DNA of 64,000 nucleotides from Anaerococcus octavius (GTDB lineage Bacteria; Bacillota; Clostridia; Tissierellales; Peptoniphilaceae): NCBI RefSeq assembly GCF_900445265.1, contig NZ_UFTA01000002.1, positions 1,240,001 to 1,304,000 of the forward strand, read 5' to 3'. Shown piece by piece: positions 1 to 8,858 of this stretch (position 1 is its first letter; each line of letters starts with the position of its first letter). The notes under the pieces were generated by a model. It saw only the letters and a program-made list of their open reading frames with translations, ran no database searches and was not told where the DNA came from. The position numbers and the translations under genes were made by a program.

Positions 1-419
1 AAATCTCCTACAAGTATTCCAACCAAAATTGTAATAGTCGGTGTGATAATTATATCAAGCTTAGTTCTTTTTGAAACAAGTTTACCAAACTCTGTTGCAA
101 AAATTGTTGCAATATAAACACCAACTGGTCCACCAAGCTCATAGGAGCCAAGACCTACAATAGTAGATGCAAATAAAACTAGATTAGGTGCCTTTAAGGC
201 ATAAGCAATAGATACTGCGATTGCGGCACCTGTTGCTTGGCCTACTAAAGACCATATCCTTTCAGTTAAAAAGGGAATATCAAAAGTATTGCCAATAGAA
301 TTTAAAATTGTGCCTACCAGTAAGGATGCAAAAAGTCCAAATGCCATAGCTCCTAGGGCATCTATAAAATAAACTCTAGGTGAAAGTGTTATTCCCTGCT
401 CTTTTAAATATTTTTTCAT
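1..419 (-). CDS. PTS-EIIC_2-like membrane protein (3' end outside window)
   Basis: This is a partial gene on the minus strand that runs off the left edge; 139 codons are visible. The protein begins MKKYLKEQGITLSPRVYFID and continues with several hydrophobic helices and a segment EFGKLVSKRTKLDIIITP that resembles the PTS_EIIC_2 family of multi-span membrane proteins. The family looks like a phosphotransferase permease, but no EIIA or EIIB partner is visible, so the substrate is unknown. The start at 419 is supported by a TTAGGAGAG ribosome binding site. Its promoter lies between it and the niaR-like gene behind it, with a palindrome over the -35 box, so control by NiaR is plausible (inference). 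The family call is from pattern memory. Confidence 0.65.
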   Translation of the reverse strand, partial: MKKYLKEQGITLSPRVYFIDALGAMAFGLFASLLVGTILNSIGNTFDIPFLTERIWSLVGQATGAAIAVSIAYALKAPNLVLFASTIVGLGSYELGGPVGVYIATIFATEFGKLVSKRTKLDIIITPTITILVGILVGD

Positions 420-447
420 ATACTCTCCTAATTTTTTTCTTAGCTAA

Positions 448-480
448 AGTATAACATAAAAAATATTTATTGTATATACA
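448..480 (-). promoter_or_regulatory. Promoter of the PTS-like gene with overlapping palindrome
   Basis: Read on the minus strand, TATACA (471-476) and TATACT (448-453) are separated by 17 bases, a good sigma-A type pair. The perfect palindrome TGTATATACA at 471-480 covers the -35 box. It could be an operator for the neighbouring NiaR, but I have not matched it to a known NiaR box. Confidence 0.5.
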
Positions 481-489
481 GTGGGAAGT

Positions 490-987
490 TTATTTTAAAT
501 ATCCTTTTTTTGCTAGAGCTTTTTTAATATTTTCAAAACTTTCCTCATTTTTAGTACTGATAGTGTGATAGTGTACATTATTTGTCAAATTCTTTAATGG
601 TATTGATATATCCATATTTTTCACAAAATTATTTACTCCATTACGAGATTTTATATTTAAATCTTTGCGGATAACGCCATATACTGGATGATTTATAAAA
701 ATATCTATAACTACTCCACCATTATCAACAATAGTGTTTAGTTCATCTTTTATAGCACTATCATCATGGCTTGATTCTATAATTTTAGTTAATCCATGGC
801 TAGTATCTATTTTGTATCCTTTATTTGTTGATACTATATCAAGTCCAAAAGCTTTTAAAACTCCAATATCTTTTACAATTATTTGCCTAGATACTCCAAA
901 TTTCTCTCCTAAAACTTCTCCAGAAATCGGATCATTACTTTCTTGCAAAAATTTTATTATTTCATTTTGCCTTTTACTTAATTTCAT
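490..987 (-). CDS. niaR: NiaR-type niacin-responsive transcriptional repressor (HTH_11 + 3H domain)
   Basis: The 165-residue protein has an N-terminal winged helix (about residues 5-60, with SGEVLGEKFGVSRQIIVKDI as the recognition region). The C-terminal 3H domain (about 75-163) shows the conserved histidines in NHPVYGVI and VHYHTIST. Domain order and length fit NiaR (YrxA), which in Firmicutes represses NAD biosynthesis and niacin uptake genes when niacin is present. The start at 987 follows an AGAGG site. Only 70 bases separate it from the PTS-like gene transcribed in the same direction, and that gap contains a separate promoter with a palindrome, so the membrane protein may be a NiaR target. 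The family assignment is firm; the target is inferred. Confidence 0.88.
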   Translation of the reverse strand: MKLSKRQNEIIKFLQESNDPISGEVLGEKFGVSRQIIVKDIGVLKAFGLDIVSTNKGYKIDTSHGLTKIIESSHDDSAIKDELNTIVDNGGVVIDIFINHPVYGVIRKDLNIKSRNGVNNFVKNMDISIPLKNLTNNVHYHTISTKNEESFENIKKALAKKGYLK

Positions 988-1022
988 AGTTTACCTCTTT
1001 TTTTAACTATACCATCTTAGTC

Positions 1023-1051
1023 TTGACTTTTTCATCAAAATCTTGTATTAT
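1023..1051 (+). promoter_or_regulatory. Promoter of the T-box operon
   Basis: TTGACT (1023-1028) and TATTAT (1046-1051) are 17 bases apart, immediately before the T-box leader. Transcription would start near 1058. Confidence 0.7.
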
Positions 1052-1057
1052 ATCTTC

Positions 1058-1311
1058 AATAACATTGAAAAGAGGAGTAACTTTTTGGAAGAATCTAGAG
1101 AGTCCCAGCTGGTGGAAAGGGATATTTGGAAGATAAGTGAAAAAAGTCTTGGAGTTTCTTTGAGGATTATTTGATTCAAAGACGTGATTGCACGTTACAG
1201 CAACCGAGTATGATGGTACTTAGTGAGGTGTACTTTGTGAAAAGTGCATAAATTTGGGTGGTAACACGGCCTTTCGTCCCATGGATGGTGAAAGAGCACG
1301 TGTATTTTTTT
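1058..1311 (+). ncRNA. T-box leader (tRNA-sensing riboswitch)
   Basis: The leader has the hallmark antiterminator sequence GGGTGGTAACACGG (1257-1270) followed by CCTTTCGTCCC. Upstream lie AGTA (about 1076-1079) and an apical GCTGGTGGAAAG-like motif (about 1108-1119) expected of stem I. The UGGU in the antiterminator bulge would pair with a tRNA ending ACCA, meaning discriminator base A. This disfavours Ser, Asp, Asn, Gly, Thr, Cys and His tRNAs. A stem I pairing of ACTTTTT with AAAAAGT places the specifier in the stretch CTTGGAGTTTC; GUU (Val) or UUU/UUC (Phe) are possible readings, but I could not fix the codon. The leader sits directly upstream of an amino-acid ABC transporter gene. Confidence 0.9.
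1265..1311 (+). terminator. Regulated terminator of the T-box leader
   Basis: CACGGCCTTTCGTCC (1265-1279) pairs with GGTGAAAGAGCACGTG (1287-1302), followed by a T-rich run. The 5' arm overlaps the antiterminator, as expected for mutually exclusive folding. Confidence 0.75.
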
Positions 1312-1340
1312 GGAATTTTTTAACCCAAGGAAGGAATATT

Positions 1341-2927
1341 ATGGAAAAAGTAAGAAAAATTTTATTAAGTTTAGCTTTAGTTTTTTTGACATTTATAAAT
1401 ACTAGCTTTGCTAGTAACGAAAAGCCCACTTTAAAAGTAGGCATGGAGGTAAACTATGCTCCATTTAACTTTTCTGAAGTAGACGATAAAAATGGAGGTC
1501 TAGAAGTTGCAAATTCTCCAGGAGAATTTGCAAATGGATATGATGTAACAATCGCTAAAAAACTTGCTGATGAACTTGGCATGGATATAGAAATTTATAA
1601 AATTGATTGGGATGGACTGATTCCAGCCCTTACATCTGGAAAAATTGATGCAATCGTTGCTGGTATGAGTCCTACAGATGAACGCTTAAAGCAAATTGAT
1701 TTTACAGATAGCTATTACAACGCATCTATAGGTGTGGTAACCCGTAAGGATTCTCCTTATACAAATGCAACAAATATTCATGACTACAAAGATGCAAAAA
1801 TTACAGGTCAACTTGGCACCTTTCATTATGATTTAATTGATCAAATGGATGGTGTAAAAAAGCAACAGGCCCTAGACTCATTTCCAACTATGATTGCTGC
1901 AACAAAAGCTGGCAATATTGATGGCTATGTTTCTGATAAATCTGGTGCAATGATAGCTATTTATGCAAATACAGATTTATCTTATAGAGATTTTAATCCT
2001 GAAGAAGGATTTGATATCGATCCTATGCTTACAAGTATAGCCGTAGGTATAAAAAAAGGATCTCCTCTAAAAAATGATATAAATAATGTTTTGAAAAATA
2101 TTTCTCAAGATGAACAAGACGATATTATGGACCATATGATAAAAATCGCAAGCTTTGGAGAAGATCAAAGCAAGGAGAATTTAACATTTTCCCAAGAAAT
2201 GCAATCTATTTGGAATAGATATTCCTCCCTATTTTTAAAAGGAATTGTAAATACTCTATTCATAGCAATAGTTTCTACTCTATTAGGATTTTTAATTGGA
2301 TTACTTGTTGCAGTTATTAGAAAAACAGAAGTCAATAAAGAAAAAAATCCTGTAGGCTACGCCATCTATAAAATAGTTAACTTTATCTTAGGAGCCTATG
2401 TAGAAATATTCCGTGGTACGCCAATGATGGTTCAATCTGTAATTATTTTTTATGGACTAAAACAATATTTTGGTGTAGACCTTTCAACAATGTTTGCAGC
2501 TATTTTAATAGTATCAGTAAATACTGGTGCATATTTATCAGAAGTTGTTCGTGGTGGAATAAATTCAATAAATAAAGGACAATTTGAAGCCTGCAAGGCT
2601 TTAGGTATGACACATTGGCAAACTATGAAGAGTGTAGTTGTACCACAAGCAGTAAAAACAATTATCCCATCACTTGGAAACGAATTTGTAATTAATATAA
2701 AAGATACATCTGTTCTTAATGTAATCTCTGTAACAGAATTATTCTTTATGAGTAAATCAGTTGCTGGATCTACCTACCAATATTTCCCAACATATTTAAT
2801 TACAGCCCTAATTTACTTTATCCTAACCTTTGCGATTACTAGAATATTATTAGTAGTTGAAAAAAGAATGAGTGGCAAAGAATATATACTAGAATCAAGT
2901 ACAGGAGTAAAAAATGTCAATAATTGA
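1341..2927 (+). CDS. Amino-acid ABC transporter, fused substrate-binding protein and permease
   Basis: The 528-residue protein imports an amino acid. A signal peptide (about 1-25, ending SFAS) leads into a type-3 solute-binding domain (about 30-295, with [20 protein letters not shown] and the family's DFTDSYY-like segment). This is followed by a HisM/GlnP-type permease domain (about 315-515, [11 protein letters not shown] and the EAA loop [20 protein letters not shown]). Fusion of binding protein to permease is known in Firmicutes GlnP-like systems. I chose the ATG at 1341 because it follows AAGGAAGG and begins a proper signal peptide; the longer frame from 1254 would overlap the T-box. The next gene, the ATPase, overlaps by 14 bases. 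The substrate is unknown; the T-box implies the one amino acid sensed by that leader. Confidence 0.9.
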   Translation: MEKVRKILLSLALVFLTFINTSFASNEKPTLKVGMEVNYAPFNFSEVDDKNGGLEVANSPGEFANGYDVTIAKKLADELGMDIEIYKIDWDGLIPALTSGKIDAIVAGMSPTDERLKQIDFTDSYYNASIGVVTRKDSPYTNATNIHDYKDAKITGQLGTFHYDLIDQMDGVKKQQALDSFPTMIAATKAGNIDGYVSDKSGAMIAIYANTDLSYRDFNPEEGFDIDPMLTSIAVGIKKGSPLKNDINNVLKNISQDEQDDIMDHMIKIASFGEDQSKENLTFSQEMQSIWNRYSSLFLKGIVNTLFIAIVSTLLGFLIGLLVAVIRKTEVNKEKNPVGYAIYKIVNFILGAYVEIFRGTPMMVQSVIIFYGLKQYFGVDLSTMFAAILIVSVNTGAYLSEVVRGGINSINKGQFEACKALGMTHWQTMKSVVVPQAVKTIIPSLGNEFVINIKDTSVLNVISVTELFFMSKSVAGSTYQYFPTYLITALIYFILTFAITRILLVVEKRMSGKEYILESSTGVKNVNN

Positions 2928-3648
2928 AGTTAATAACCTAGAAAAAAGTTTTGGTGATCTCAAAGTTCTAAAAGATATTAATTTTAAAGTAGAAAAAAAT
3001 GAAGTTGTTTCTATAATTGGTTCATCTGGTTCTGGAAAATCAACCCTTTTAAGGTGTCTAAACCTACTCGAAACACCAACTAGCGGTGAAATCTTATACG
3101 AAGGAAAAAATATTTTAGAAAATAACTTTGATGAAAGACATTATAGATCTCAAGTAGGAATGGTTTTTCAAAACTTCAACCTTTTTGAAAATAAAAATGT
3201 TCTTGAAAATTGTACCTTAGGTCAAGAAATAGTTCTTGGCAAAAATAAAAAAGAAGCAGAAGAGCTAGCAATGAGCTTTTTATCAGATGTAGGAATGCAA
3301 AGATTTATACATGCAAAGCCAGCTCAATTATCAGGCGGACAAAAACAAAGAGTTGCTATAGCACGTGCCTTGTGTATGAATCCAAAAGTTTTACTTTTCG
3401 ATGAGCCTACTAGTGCCCTAGATCCAGAAATGGTTGGAGAAGTTTTAGAAGTAATGACAAAACTTGCAAAAACAGGAATTACTATGATAGTTGTAACACA
3501 CGAAATGGACTTTGCCCGTGAAGTTTCTACTAGAGTTTTATTTATGGATAAAGGTATAATCCTAGAGGACGGATCTCCAAAAGATATTTTTGAAAATCCT
3601 AACCATAATAGAACAAGAGAATTCTTATCAAGATTCTTAAATAACTAG
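2914..3648 (+). CDS. Amino-acid ABC transporter ATP-binding protein (GlnQ/HisP family)
   Basis: This 244-residue cytosolic ATPase powers the upstream fused transporter. It shows Walker [10 protein letters not shown] (about residue 37), the signature [15 protein letters not shown] (about 135), Walker [14 protein letters not shown] and the H-loop VVTHEM. Length and motifs are typical of polar amino-acid transporters. It overlaps the permease gene by 14 bases, which implies translational coupling, and is under the same T-box control. Confidence 0.93.
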   Translation: MSIIEVNNLEKSFGDLKVLKDINFKVEKNEVVSIIGSSGSGKSTLLRCLNLLETPTSGEILYEGKNILENNFDERHYRSQVGMVFQNFNLFENKNVLENCTLGQEIVLGKNKKEAEELAMSFLSDVGMQRFIHAKPAQLSGGQKQRVAIARALCMNPKVLLFDEPTSALDPEMVGEVLEVMTKLAKTGITMIVVTHEMDFAREVSTRVLFMDKGIILEDGSPKDIFENPNHNRTREFLSRFLNN

Positions 3649-3656
3649 GAGTACTT

Positions 3657-4169
3657 ATGAATGAATTATTAGAAATATATTCATCAAATGAAGATTCATT
3701 TGCAGTAGGTTATGTTATCTACCAAAGCAAAGATAGATTATTTACTCATTTAGTAGATGATCAAGGAAAATTCGATGGTTATCTTTTATTTGATAAATCA
3801 ACTATACATGGTATAGAAAAAAATACCGAATATCTTAAAAAAATAGAAACTTATATGGATTTTTGGGGCAATATTTCAATTGGAGATAGTGATAATGAAA
3901 TATATGCATCAAAACCAGATTTTATAGATCTTATAAGATATGCCAAAAGCCACAATAAGATAATTAGCATAGCAACAAGCTTTAATTACTATGATCTAAC
4001 TACAGGTTATGTGAAAGATTTTAATGACAAATATGTCATAATTGATGCTATAGATAGCGCTAATGCTAAAGTTTTTGACCAATTTGAAATACCAATAAAT
4101 GAACTAATAACCTTAGAAATAGAGTCCATTGACAATTTTCTATTAGGTTATGCTAATAAAAAATCATGA
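3657..4169 (+). CDS. Unrecognised 170-residue protein with two similar halves
   Basis: I do not recognise the family. No signal peptide or membrane segment is visible, so it is probably cytosolic. The two ends look alike: residues about 15-65 start GYVIYQSKDRL and end in a short helix with EYLKKIE, and residues about 120-165 start GYVKDFNDKYV and end ITLEIESIDNFLL. Both read as a string of beta strands of the kind seen in small barrels (Sm or PRC-like), so an internal duplication is likely. The gene follows the ATPase by 8 bases with a GGAG site and overlaps murJ by ATGA, so all four genes form one operon. Function is unknown. Confidence 0.75.
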   Translation: MNELLEIYSSNEDSFAVGYVIYQSKDRLFTHLVDDQGKFDGYLLFDKSTIHGIEKNTEYLKKIETYMDFWGNISIGDSDNEIYASKPDFIDLIRYAKSHNKIISIATSFNYYDLTTGYVKDFNDKYVIIDAIDSANAKVFDQFEIPINELITLEIESIDNFLLGYANKKS

Positions 4170-5671
4170 ACAATACACTAATACTTATAATATTAAATTT
4201 AGTAGGAAAAATCTTCTCATTTGTGCGTGAGATGATTTTTTCTTTCTATTACGGAACAGGTCCAATAACCGATGCCTTTAATACATCTACAACTGCGGCT
4301 ACCCTTATTTTTTCAGTAATTACTTACGCTTTAAGTAAAACTTATATACCGACCTATAATGAAATATTAAAAAAATCCGGCAAAAAATCTGCAGATCAAT
4401 TTACAAATAACTTGCTAAATTTTTCTTTATTTCTAACATCGGCAATAATGATATTAGCTTTTACCTTTGCTCCGGCAATTGTAAAACTTTTTGCAGCAGG
4501 ATATAGCGGCGAAAAATTAAAAATAGCGACTAGCTTTATGAGGGCTATAATTTTAACCATATATCCAAATATATATGCAGCTATTTTTTCAGCTTACTTG
4601 CAAATTAAAGGTAATTTCTTAACACCTGCCCTACCACTTATTATATTAAATATAATTTTGGCTATTACAGTTGCCATTTCAAAGGGTAATGTAAAAGTTA
4701 TGACTATAGGGATATTTTTAGCATATTTCATTCAGTTTATAATTTTTCCTAGAGCTATCAGAAAAACTGGGTTCAAAAGAGGAAAAATAAAATTTTCTTT
4801 TGATGATAATGTCAAAAAAATAATAATCTTATCCTTACCAACAACTTTTTCGATGGCAGCTGTGTATATATCAACTATAGTTGACCAATCATTTGCATCC
4901 TTAGTTGCACCAGATGGTGGGGTTTCGATTATAAATTATGCCTTAAAAATACTTAGAATTGTAAGCTCAACATTTATAGTGCCATTTCAAGTTACAGCCT
5001 ACCCAATCATCGGTAAACTAGTAGCAGATAATGACACACAGGCAATGAAAGATCTAACAAGTAAAACATTAGTAAAAATAATGATTTTATTTATACCATC
5101 TATTATCGGAATGATGGTTTTATCAGAGCCTATTATTTCTTTTGTATATTATAGAGGAGAATTTAATTACAATGATATGATAATGACAAGTAAGGTTTTA
5201 TTTACCTATACCTTATATTTAATAGGTCCTGCCATAGTGGACTTACTATATCTATCATTTTTCTCCCACCAAAATACAAAAGTACCTACAATTATTTCCT
5301 TTGTACAATTAGGAATAAATGTTTTTCTTGATTACACCTTATCAATGAAATATGGACTAGTAGGTCTTGCAATGGCTACTACCTTTAGCCAACTATCAGC
5401 TGTAATAATAACTTTCATAATGTATAAAAAAACTTTTGGATCTTTAGAAAATAAATATATATTAAAAAATATAGGAAAAATTCTAATAGCAGGAACTGCT
5501 CTAGGAATCTTTGCTAAATACTTTTATAATATCCACCCATCAAATCTATGGCTTTTGGTAACAATTGCTTTTGCTGGTGTAATTTATATAGGAACAGTCT
5601 ATCTATTAAAAGTTGATGAATTTGATGATATTAAAAACGCTATAATAAAAAAAAGAAAAAATAAAAATTAG
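4166..5671 (+). CDS. murJ: MurJ/MviN-type lipid II flippase family protein
   Basis: The 501-residue integral membrane protein has about 14 hydrophobic segments and the typical MurJ N-terminus (FVREMIFSFYYGTGPITDAF). MurJ flips lipid II to the outer face of the membrane for peptidoglycan synthesis; the same superfamily includes polysaccharide exporters, and I cannot exclude that role. The start overlaps the upstream stop by four bases. It is the last gene of the T-box operon, so its expression may respond to amino-acid starvation. It is followed at once by a strong terminator. Confidence 0.85.
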   Translation: MNNTLILIILNLVGKIFSFVREMIFSFYYGTGPITDAFNTSTTAATLIFSVITYALSKTYIPTYNEILKKSGKKSADQFTNNLLNFSLFLTSAIMILAFTFAPAIVKLFAAGYSGEKLKIATSFMRAIILTIYPNIYAAIFSAYLQIKGNFLTPALPLIILNIILAITVAISKGNVKVMTIGIFLAYFIQFIIFPRAIRKTGFKRGKIKFSFDDNVKKIIILSLPTTFSMAAVYISTIVDQSFASLVAPDGGVSIINYALKILRIVSSTFIVPFQVTAYPIIGKLVADNDTQAMKDLTSKTLVKIMILFIPSIIGMMVLSEPIISFVYYRGEFNYNDMIMTSKVLFTYTLYLIGPAIVDLLYLSFFSHQNTKVPTIISFVQLGINVFLDYTLSMKYGLVGLAMATTFSQLSAVIITFIMYKKTFGSLENKYILKNIGKILIAGTALGIFAKYFYNIHPSNLWLLVTIAFAGVIYIGTVYLLKVDEFDDIKNAIIKKRKNKN

Positions 5672-5689
5672 ATTATATAATATGAAATA

Positions 5690-5720
5690 ACCCCTCAATT
5701 CGAAATGCAGATTGAGGGGT
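5690..5720. terminator. Bidirectional terminator between murJ and the transglutaminase-like gene
   Basis: ACCCCTCAAT (5690-5699) and ATTGAGGGGT (5711-5720) form a 10-bp stem between two convergent genes, with T-rich sequence on the plus side. Confidence 0.85.
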
Positions 5721-5741
5721 CTATTTTATAAAAAGTCTTTT

Positions 5742-6863
5742 TTATCTTACCACCCTATAAGTATCTCCAACTTTTTGAATAGTGGTATCAGTTAATCCAG
5801 TATTTAATGTAGAAAAACTTTGTGGTCTATCTTGATTGTTATCTATAGTTCTTGATTTTTGGATTTCTCCATCACTTTTTAAGAAGAAATCATAAATAAT
5901 AAAGTCTTCTAAGTTTTCAACATATCCATCATTAAAGGTAATGGTTGGATCATCCCAAGTAGTATCTATGTTATACCAATTTCCATCCACTTTTACCATA
6001 TTCCAAATATGAGGCTCTCCATTTTTTTTAGAATATCCTGTTGCATATCTTACATCTAAACCTGATTTTCTTGCTAATTTATCAAAAAGTGTTGCATAGG
6101 CATTGCACACTCCACCATTTCCATAAAGGATACTTGCTGGATGGTAAATAGAATATCCACCGCTGATATCTTTGATATCTCCTCTATTATATTGGTTTTT
6201 AGTTACAATAAAATCATGGATTTTTTGAGTCTTTTCAAGGTCACTATCATAATCATTTATATTTTGCCTTACCCATTCGTTTGCAAAATTTTCTACCTGA
6301 TCATCAACTACTGGATCTTCTCTATAAGTTACTGTAAAAGTAGCAGAGTCAATATACACCTTATCACCCTTAGTCTTTTTGGAATTGTACTTAGTTTTTA
6401 CATTTGCCTTGCCATACATACTATAAAAAAAGTACCAATCTTCTTTGACTGTTTGTAAAAACCAGGACTGGATTTCTTGGTTGCTTGTATAAGAATTTAT
6501 ATTTATAGTAAATTGAGTATTTTTTTTATCTAAATTTTCTCTGATAATATTTTTAACTCTTATATTCAAATTATCAGCAACAGCTTGGCTAGCTTTTAAC
6601 TTATTTATCCTTCTAATTAAATCTTCGCTATTTTTAATCAGCTCTTCTAATCTTTTTTTCTTATCGCCACTAATAATATTTGGCAAATTGTCAATCAAAT
6701 ATCTTGCAGCTTTTATTTGTCTTTCTAAATTTGTTGTATCTAACCTATCTAATTGTGACTGATCAATGGCAGCGTAGGCTGTATTAGCTGGTGCACTTAT
6801 ATTTATTATAGGATTTATAGCTAAAACCATAGCCATAGTTAGTCCAAATATTTTCTTTTTCAA
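5742..6863 (-). CDS. Secreted transglutaminase-like protein
   Basis: The 373-residue protein has a signal peptide (about 1-31, ending TAYA). A helical segment (about 40-95) is related to the C-terminal domain of the next three secreted proteins. The transglutaminase-like core (about 200-305) shows a full triad: Cys253 in GGVCNAYA, His285 in GEPHIWNM and Asp300 in YNIDTTWDDP. Such enzymes act as peptidases or transamidases, and there is no anchor, so it is released or bound non-covalently. The start is TTG at 6861-6863 behind a GAGAGGG site. It stands beside secreted FIVAR proteins, and crosslinking of surface proteins is a reasonable but unproven role. Confidence 0.85.
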   Translation of the reverse strand: MKKKIFGLTMAMVLAINPIINISAPANTAYAAIDQSQLDRLDTTNLERQIKAARYLIDNLPNIISGDKKKRLEELIKNSEDLIRRINKLKASQAVADNLNIRVKNIIRENLDKKNTQFTININSYTSNQEIQSWFLQTVKEDWYFFYSMYGKANVKTKYNSKKTKGDKVYIDSATFTVTYREDPVVDDQVENFANEWVRQNINDYDSDLEKTQKIHDFIVTKNQYNRGDIKDISGGYSIYHPASILYGNGGVCNAYATLFDKLARKSGLDVRYATGYSKKNGEPHIWNMVKVDGNWYNIDTTWDDPTITFNDGYVENLEDFIIYDFFLKSDGEIQKSRTIDNNQDRPQSFSTLNTGLTDTTIQKVGDTYRVVR

Positions 6864-6941
6864 CTCTAAAACCCTCTCTAATAGTTTATTTACTTATATA
6901 TAATATACATTTATTAAGGGTTTTTTAAAGTAAAATAGTGC

Positions 6942-6973
6942 AAAAAAACCCCTACAAGGTCTACTTGTAGGGG
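6942..6973 (-). terminator. Terminator after the 235-residue secreted protein gene
   Basis: A perfect 10-bp stem CCCCTACAAG / CTTGTAGGGG with a 5-base loop is followed on the minus strand by seven T. Confidence 0.9.
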
Positions 6974-6978
6974 TAAAT

Positions 6979-7686
6979 TTATAAGCTTTTTAACATTTGA
7001 TTAGCACGAGCTATCAGTGTTTCAGATTTTACCATTAATGCATTTAATTGCTTTTCAAATTTCTTTGAAGAATTTGGCATTAAGGTTTTTAATTGCTTAG
7101 CTGCTGCTATAGTTGTTTGATTTCTTTTTATAGCTTCATTTAATTGCTTTTTTTTGTTTTCTTTTTGTGCTTGTTGATTTACTTGTTTTGAAATATTTTG
7201 CTTAGCTGTATTTACCATGGTCATAGCATTTCTTAGATCTTCATAGCTAGCAGAATCTTTTCTTGCAAGTACTGCTTTTGCATTTTTAATAGCCGCTTCA
7301 TAATCTGCTTTTAGCTCTTGGCTAGCATAATTATAATAAGCATTTGAATTTACAACATTTACTTCATCATCCACTGCAAGTTGCAATTGTTTAATTTGAT
7401 CTTCGATTTTTGGATCACGATTTAATGTTTGAGAATTTCGGGCTGTATTTTGAGCATTATAGTTTTGATTTTCTATAATGTTTTCTTCTACATATTCATT
7501 TTCTTCTTGCTTAGGATCTGCTTGGTCTGATGAAACTTCTTGTTTGCTTTCAATTTCATTATCTTGATTTTCTATTAAATTTTCTTCAGCATCTAGAGCA
7601 TCAGCATAAGAATTTTGTCCACTCAATCCAAAGACAGCAATGTTTAAAAGTAAAGCAACCTTCAGCATATTTTTTTTAAATTTCAT
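6979..7686 (-). CDS. Secreted protein with FIVAR-like and C-terminal helical-hairpin domain
   Basis: The 235-residue protein has a signal peptide (about 1-28) and a disordered acidic Q/N/E-rich stretch (about 30-95). One FIVAR-like three-helix unit follows (about 105-165, YASQELKADYEAAIKNAK), then a terminal domain (about 180-235) with NQTTIAAAKQLKTLMPN and a second helix. That last domain recurs at the C-terminus of the two neighbouring genes. There is no sorting signal or lipobox, so the protein is probably released. The start follows a consensus GGAGG site. It lies 25 bases after the next gene upstream with no terminator between them, so the two are likely cotranscribed. Confidence 0.75.
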   Translation of the reverse strand: MKFKKNMLKVALLLNIAVFGLSGQNSYADALDAEENLIENQDNEIESKQEVSSDQADPKQEENEYVEENIIENQNYNAQNTARNSQTLNRDPKIEDQIKQLQLAVDDEVNVVNSNAYYNYASQELKADYEAAIKNAKAVLARKDSASYEDLRNAMTMVNTAKQNISKQVNQQAQKENKKKQLNEAIKRNQTTIAAAKQLKTLMPNSSKKFEKQLNALMVKSETLIARANQMLKSL

Positions 7687-7711
7687 ATTACCTCCTGAAA
7701 TATAGATTATA

Positions 7712-8761
7712 TTAACCTCTTATTCCTTTTAGTTGGTTTAAAACTTTAGTGGACTTATTTATAATATCATCTGATTTTTTAATTAAATTATTTAACTTAT
7801 TCATATTTTTAGAAGCTATATTTGGTGTAACTTTTTTTAGAAGTTTTGCAGCTTCTTTTGTAGTTTTATTTTCCTTTATAGCTTTTTCTAATCTCTTAAT
7901 TTGCTCTTGACGGCTTTTATCTGTACTATTTTGTTTTTTCTCTAAACTATTTTTAGCAGATTTTATTAAATCTGTTGCTGATTTTATTTGATCTAGGCTA
8001 GAATTTGGATTTTCTAATGTGGATTTTGCTAAAATAACTGCATTATTATAAGAATTGTAGGATTTTTCTGTATAGAGTGCTTTATCAGCTTTTATAGAAT
8101 CTACTTTAGCTATTTCATCTTTTAAGCTATTGATAGCTTTTGTTCTTTCTTCATTAGATAAAATAGCATTTTTCGCATCTTTAATAGCTTTTACTGTTTC
8201 TTCATTTTCTAGATTGGTTAGATTTTGTTGTCCCTCATTAAGAACCTTATAAGAATTTTTAAGAGCATTATTGTAATCATCTCTTAATTGCTTAGGAGCA
8301 TTTTTATAAGCATCTGTAGCTTGGAACTGAGATTGTTCATTAATAAGCCCAAAAAGTTCTGATTTATCAACTTCTCTACCATTTAAATTTGATTTGGCTA
8401 TATTTTTTGCTTTAATTACTCTATAAATAGTATTTGTATGAAGATCATAACCTCCATCAGTACTAGGTGTGAAGTCCTTATATTGTTTATAAGTTTCTTC
8501 AAGTCCTAAAAGAGCATTGTTAAAAGCTATTTGATTATCTATATCAGCATTTTTATATTGGTAGCTGTTCATATAAGCATAGGAATCTTCAATTTCATAG
8601 TTTAATTGCTCTACCGCTTCTTTATACTTTTGTTCTTTGGTTTTTACACTTTGATTAGCTTCAGTATCTGTGCTAGCAGCATATACATTTTTATTATTAG
8701 GCACTAGTAAAAGTGTTCCAAGTGCTAATGCTGCACTAGTTTTTAATATTTTTTTGTTCAT
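7712..8761 (-). CDS. Secreted protein with FIVAR-like repeats and C-terminal helical-hairpin domain
   Basis: I take the ATG at 8761 (349 residues), which follows AAAGGAG and starts a clear signal peptide MNKKILKTSAALALGTLLLV; the longer frame adds 19 unlikely residues. After the signal peptide come about three helical FIVAR-type units (an irregular one at about 40-130, then units around 145-200 and 215-275). The protein ends with the same domain as its neighbours (about 290-349, ENKTTKEAAKLLKKVTPN). No anchor is present. A TATAAT box stands about 40 bases upstream. Function is unknown; FIVAR units usually bind host matrix or sugars, or act as spacers. Confidence 0.75.
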   Translation of the reverse strand: MNKKILKTSAALALGTLLLVPNNKNVYAASTDTEANQSVKTKEQKYKEAVEQLNYEIEDSYAYMNSYQYKNADIDNQIAFNNALLGLEETYKQYKDFTPSTDGGYDLHTNTIYRVIKAKNIAKSNLNGREVDKSELFGLINEQSQFQATDAYKNAPKQLRDDYNNALKNSYKVLNEGQQNLTNLENEETVKAIKDAKNAILSNEERTKAINSLKDEIAKVDSIKADKALYTEKSYNSYNNAVILAKSTLENPNSSLDQIKSATDLIKSAKNSLEKKQNSTDKSRQEQIKRLEKAIKENKTTKEAAKLLKKVTPNIASKNMNKLNNLIKKSDDIINKSTKVLNQLKGIRG

Positions 8762-8835
8762 ATATAACTCCTTTATTTTAAGAATTATTCTTTGTTGTAT
8801 TATACCCCAATAAAGCATTTTTAAAATCGTAATAA

Positions 8836-8857
8836 AAAAGACCCCTAGGGGTCTTTT
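8836..8857 (-). terminator. Terminator after the lipoprotein gene
   Basis: A 22-base perfect palindrome AAAAGACCCCT/AGGGGTCTTTT lies directly behind the stop codon; it should work in both directions. Confidence 0.85.
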
Positions 8858-8858
8858 A

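Noticed and set aside
1070-1180. Reading of the T-box specifier codon as Ser, Val, Phe or Lys
   Set aside because: Alternative stem I pairings give different codons, and the antiterminator only narrows it to tRNAs with discriminator A; no single reading is supported.
1254-1340. Earlier start of the amino-acid transporter gene at 1254
   Set aside because: The segment lies in the T-box antiterminator and terminator; the start at 1341 has a ribosome binding site and a signal peptide.
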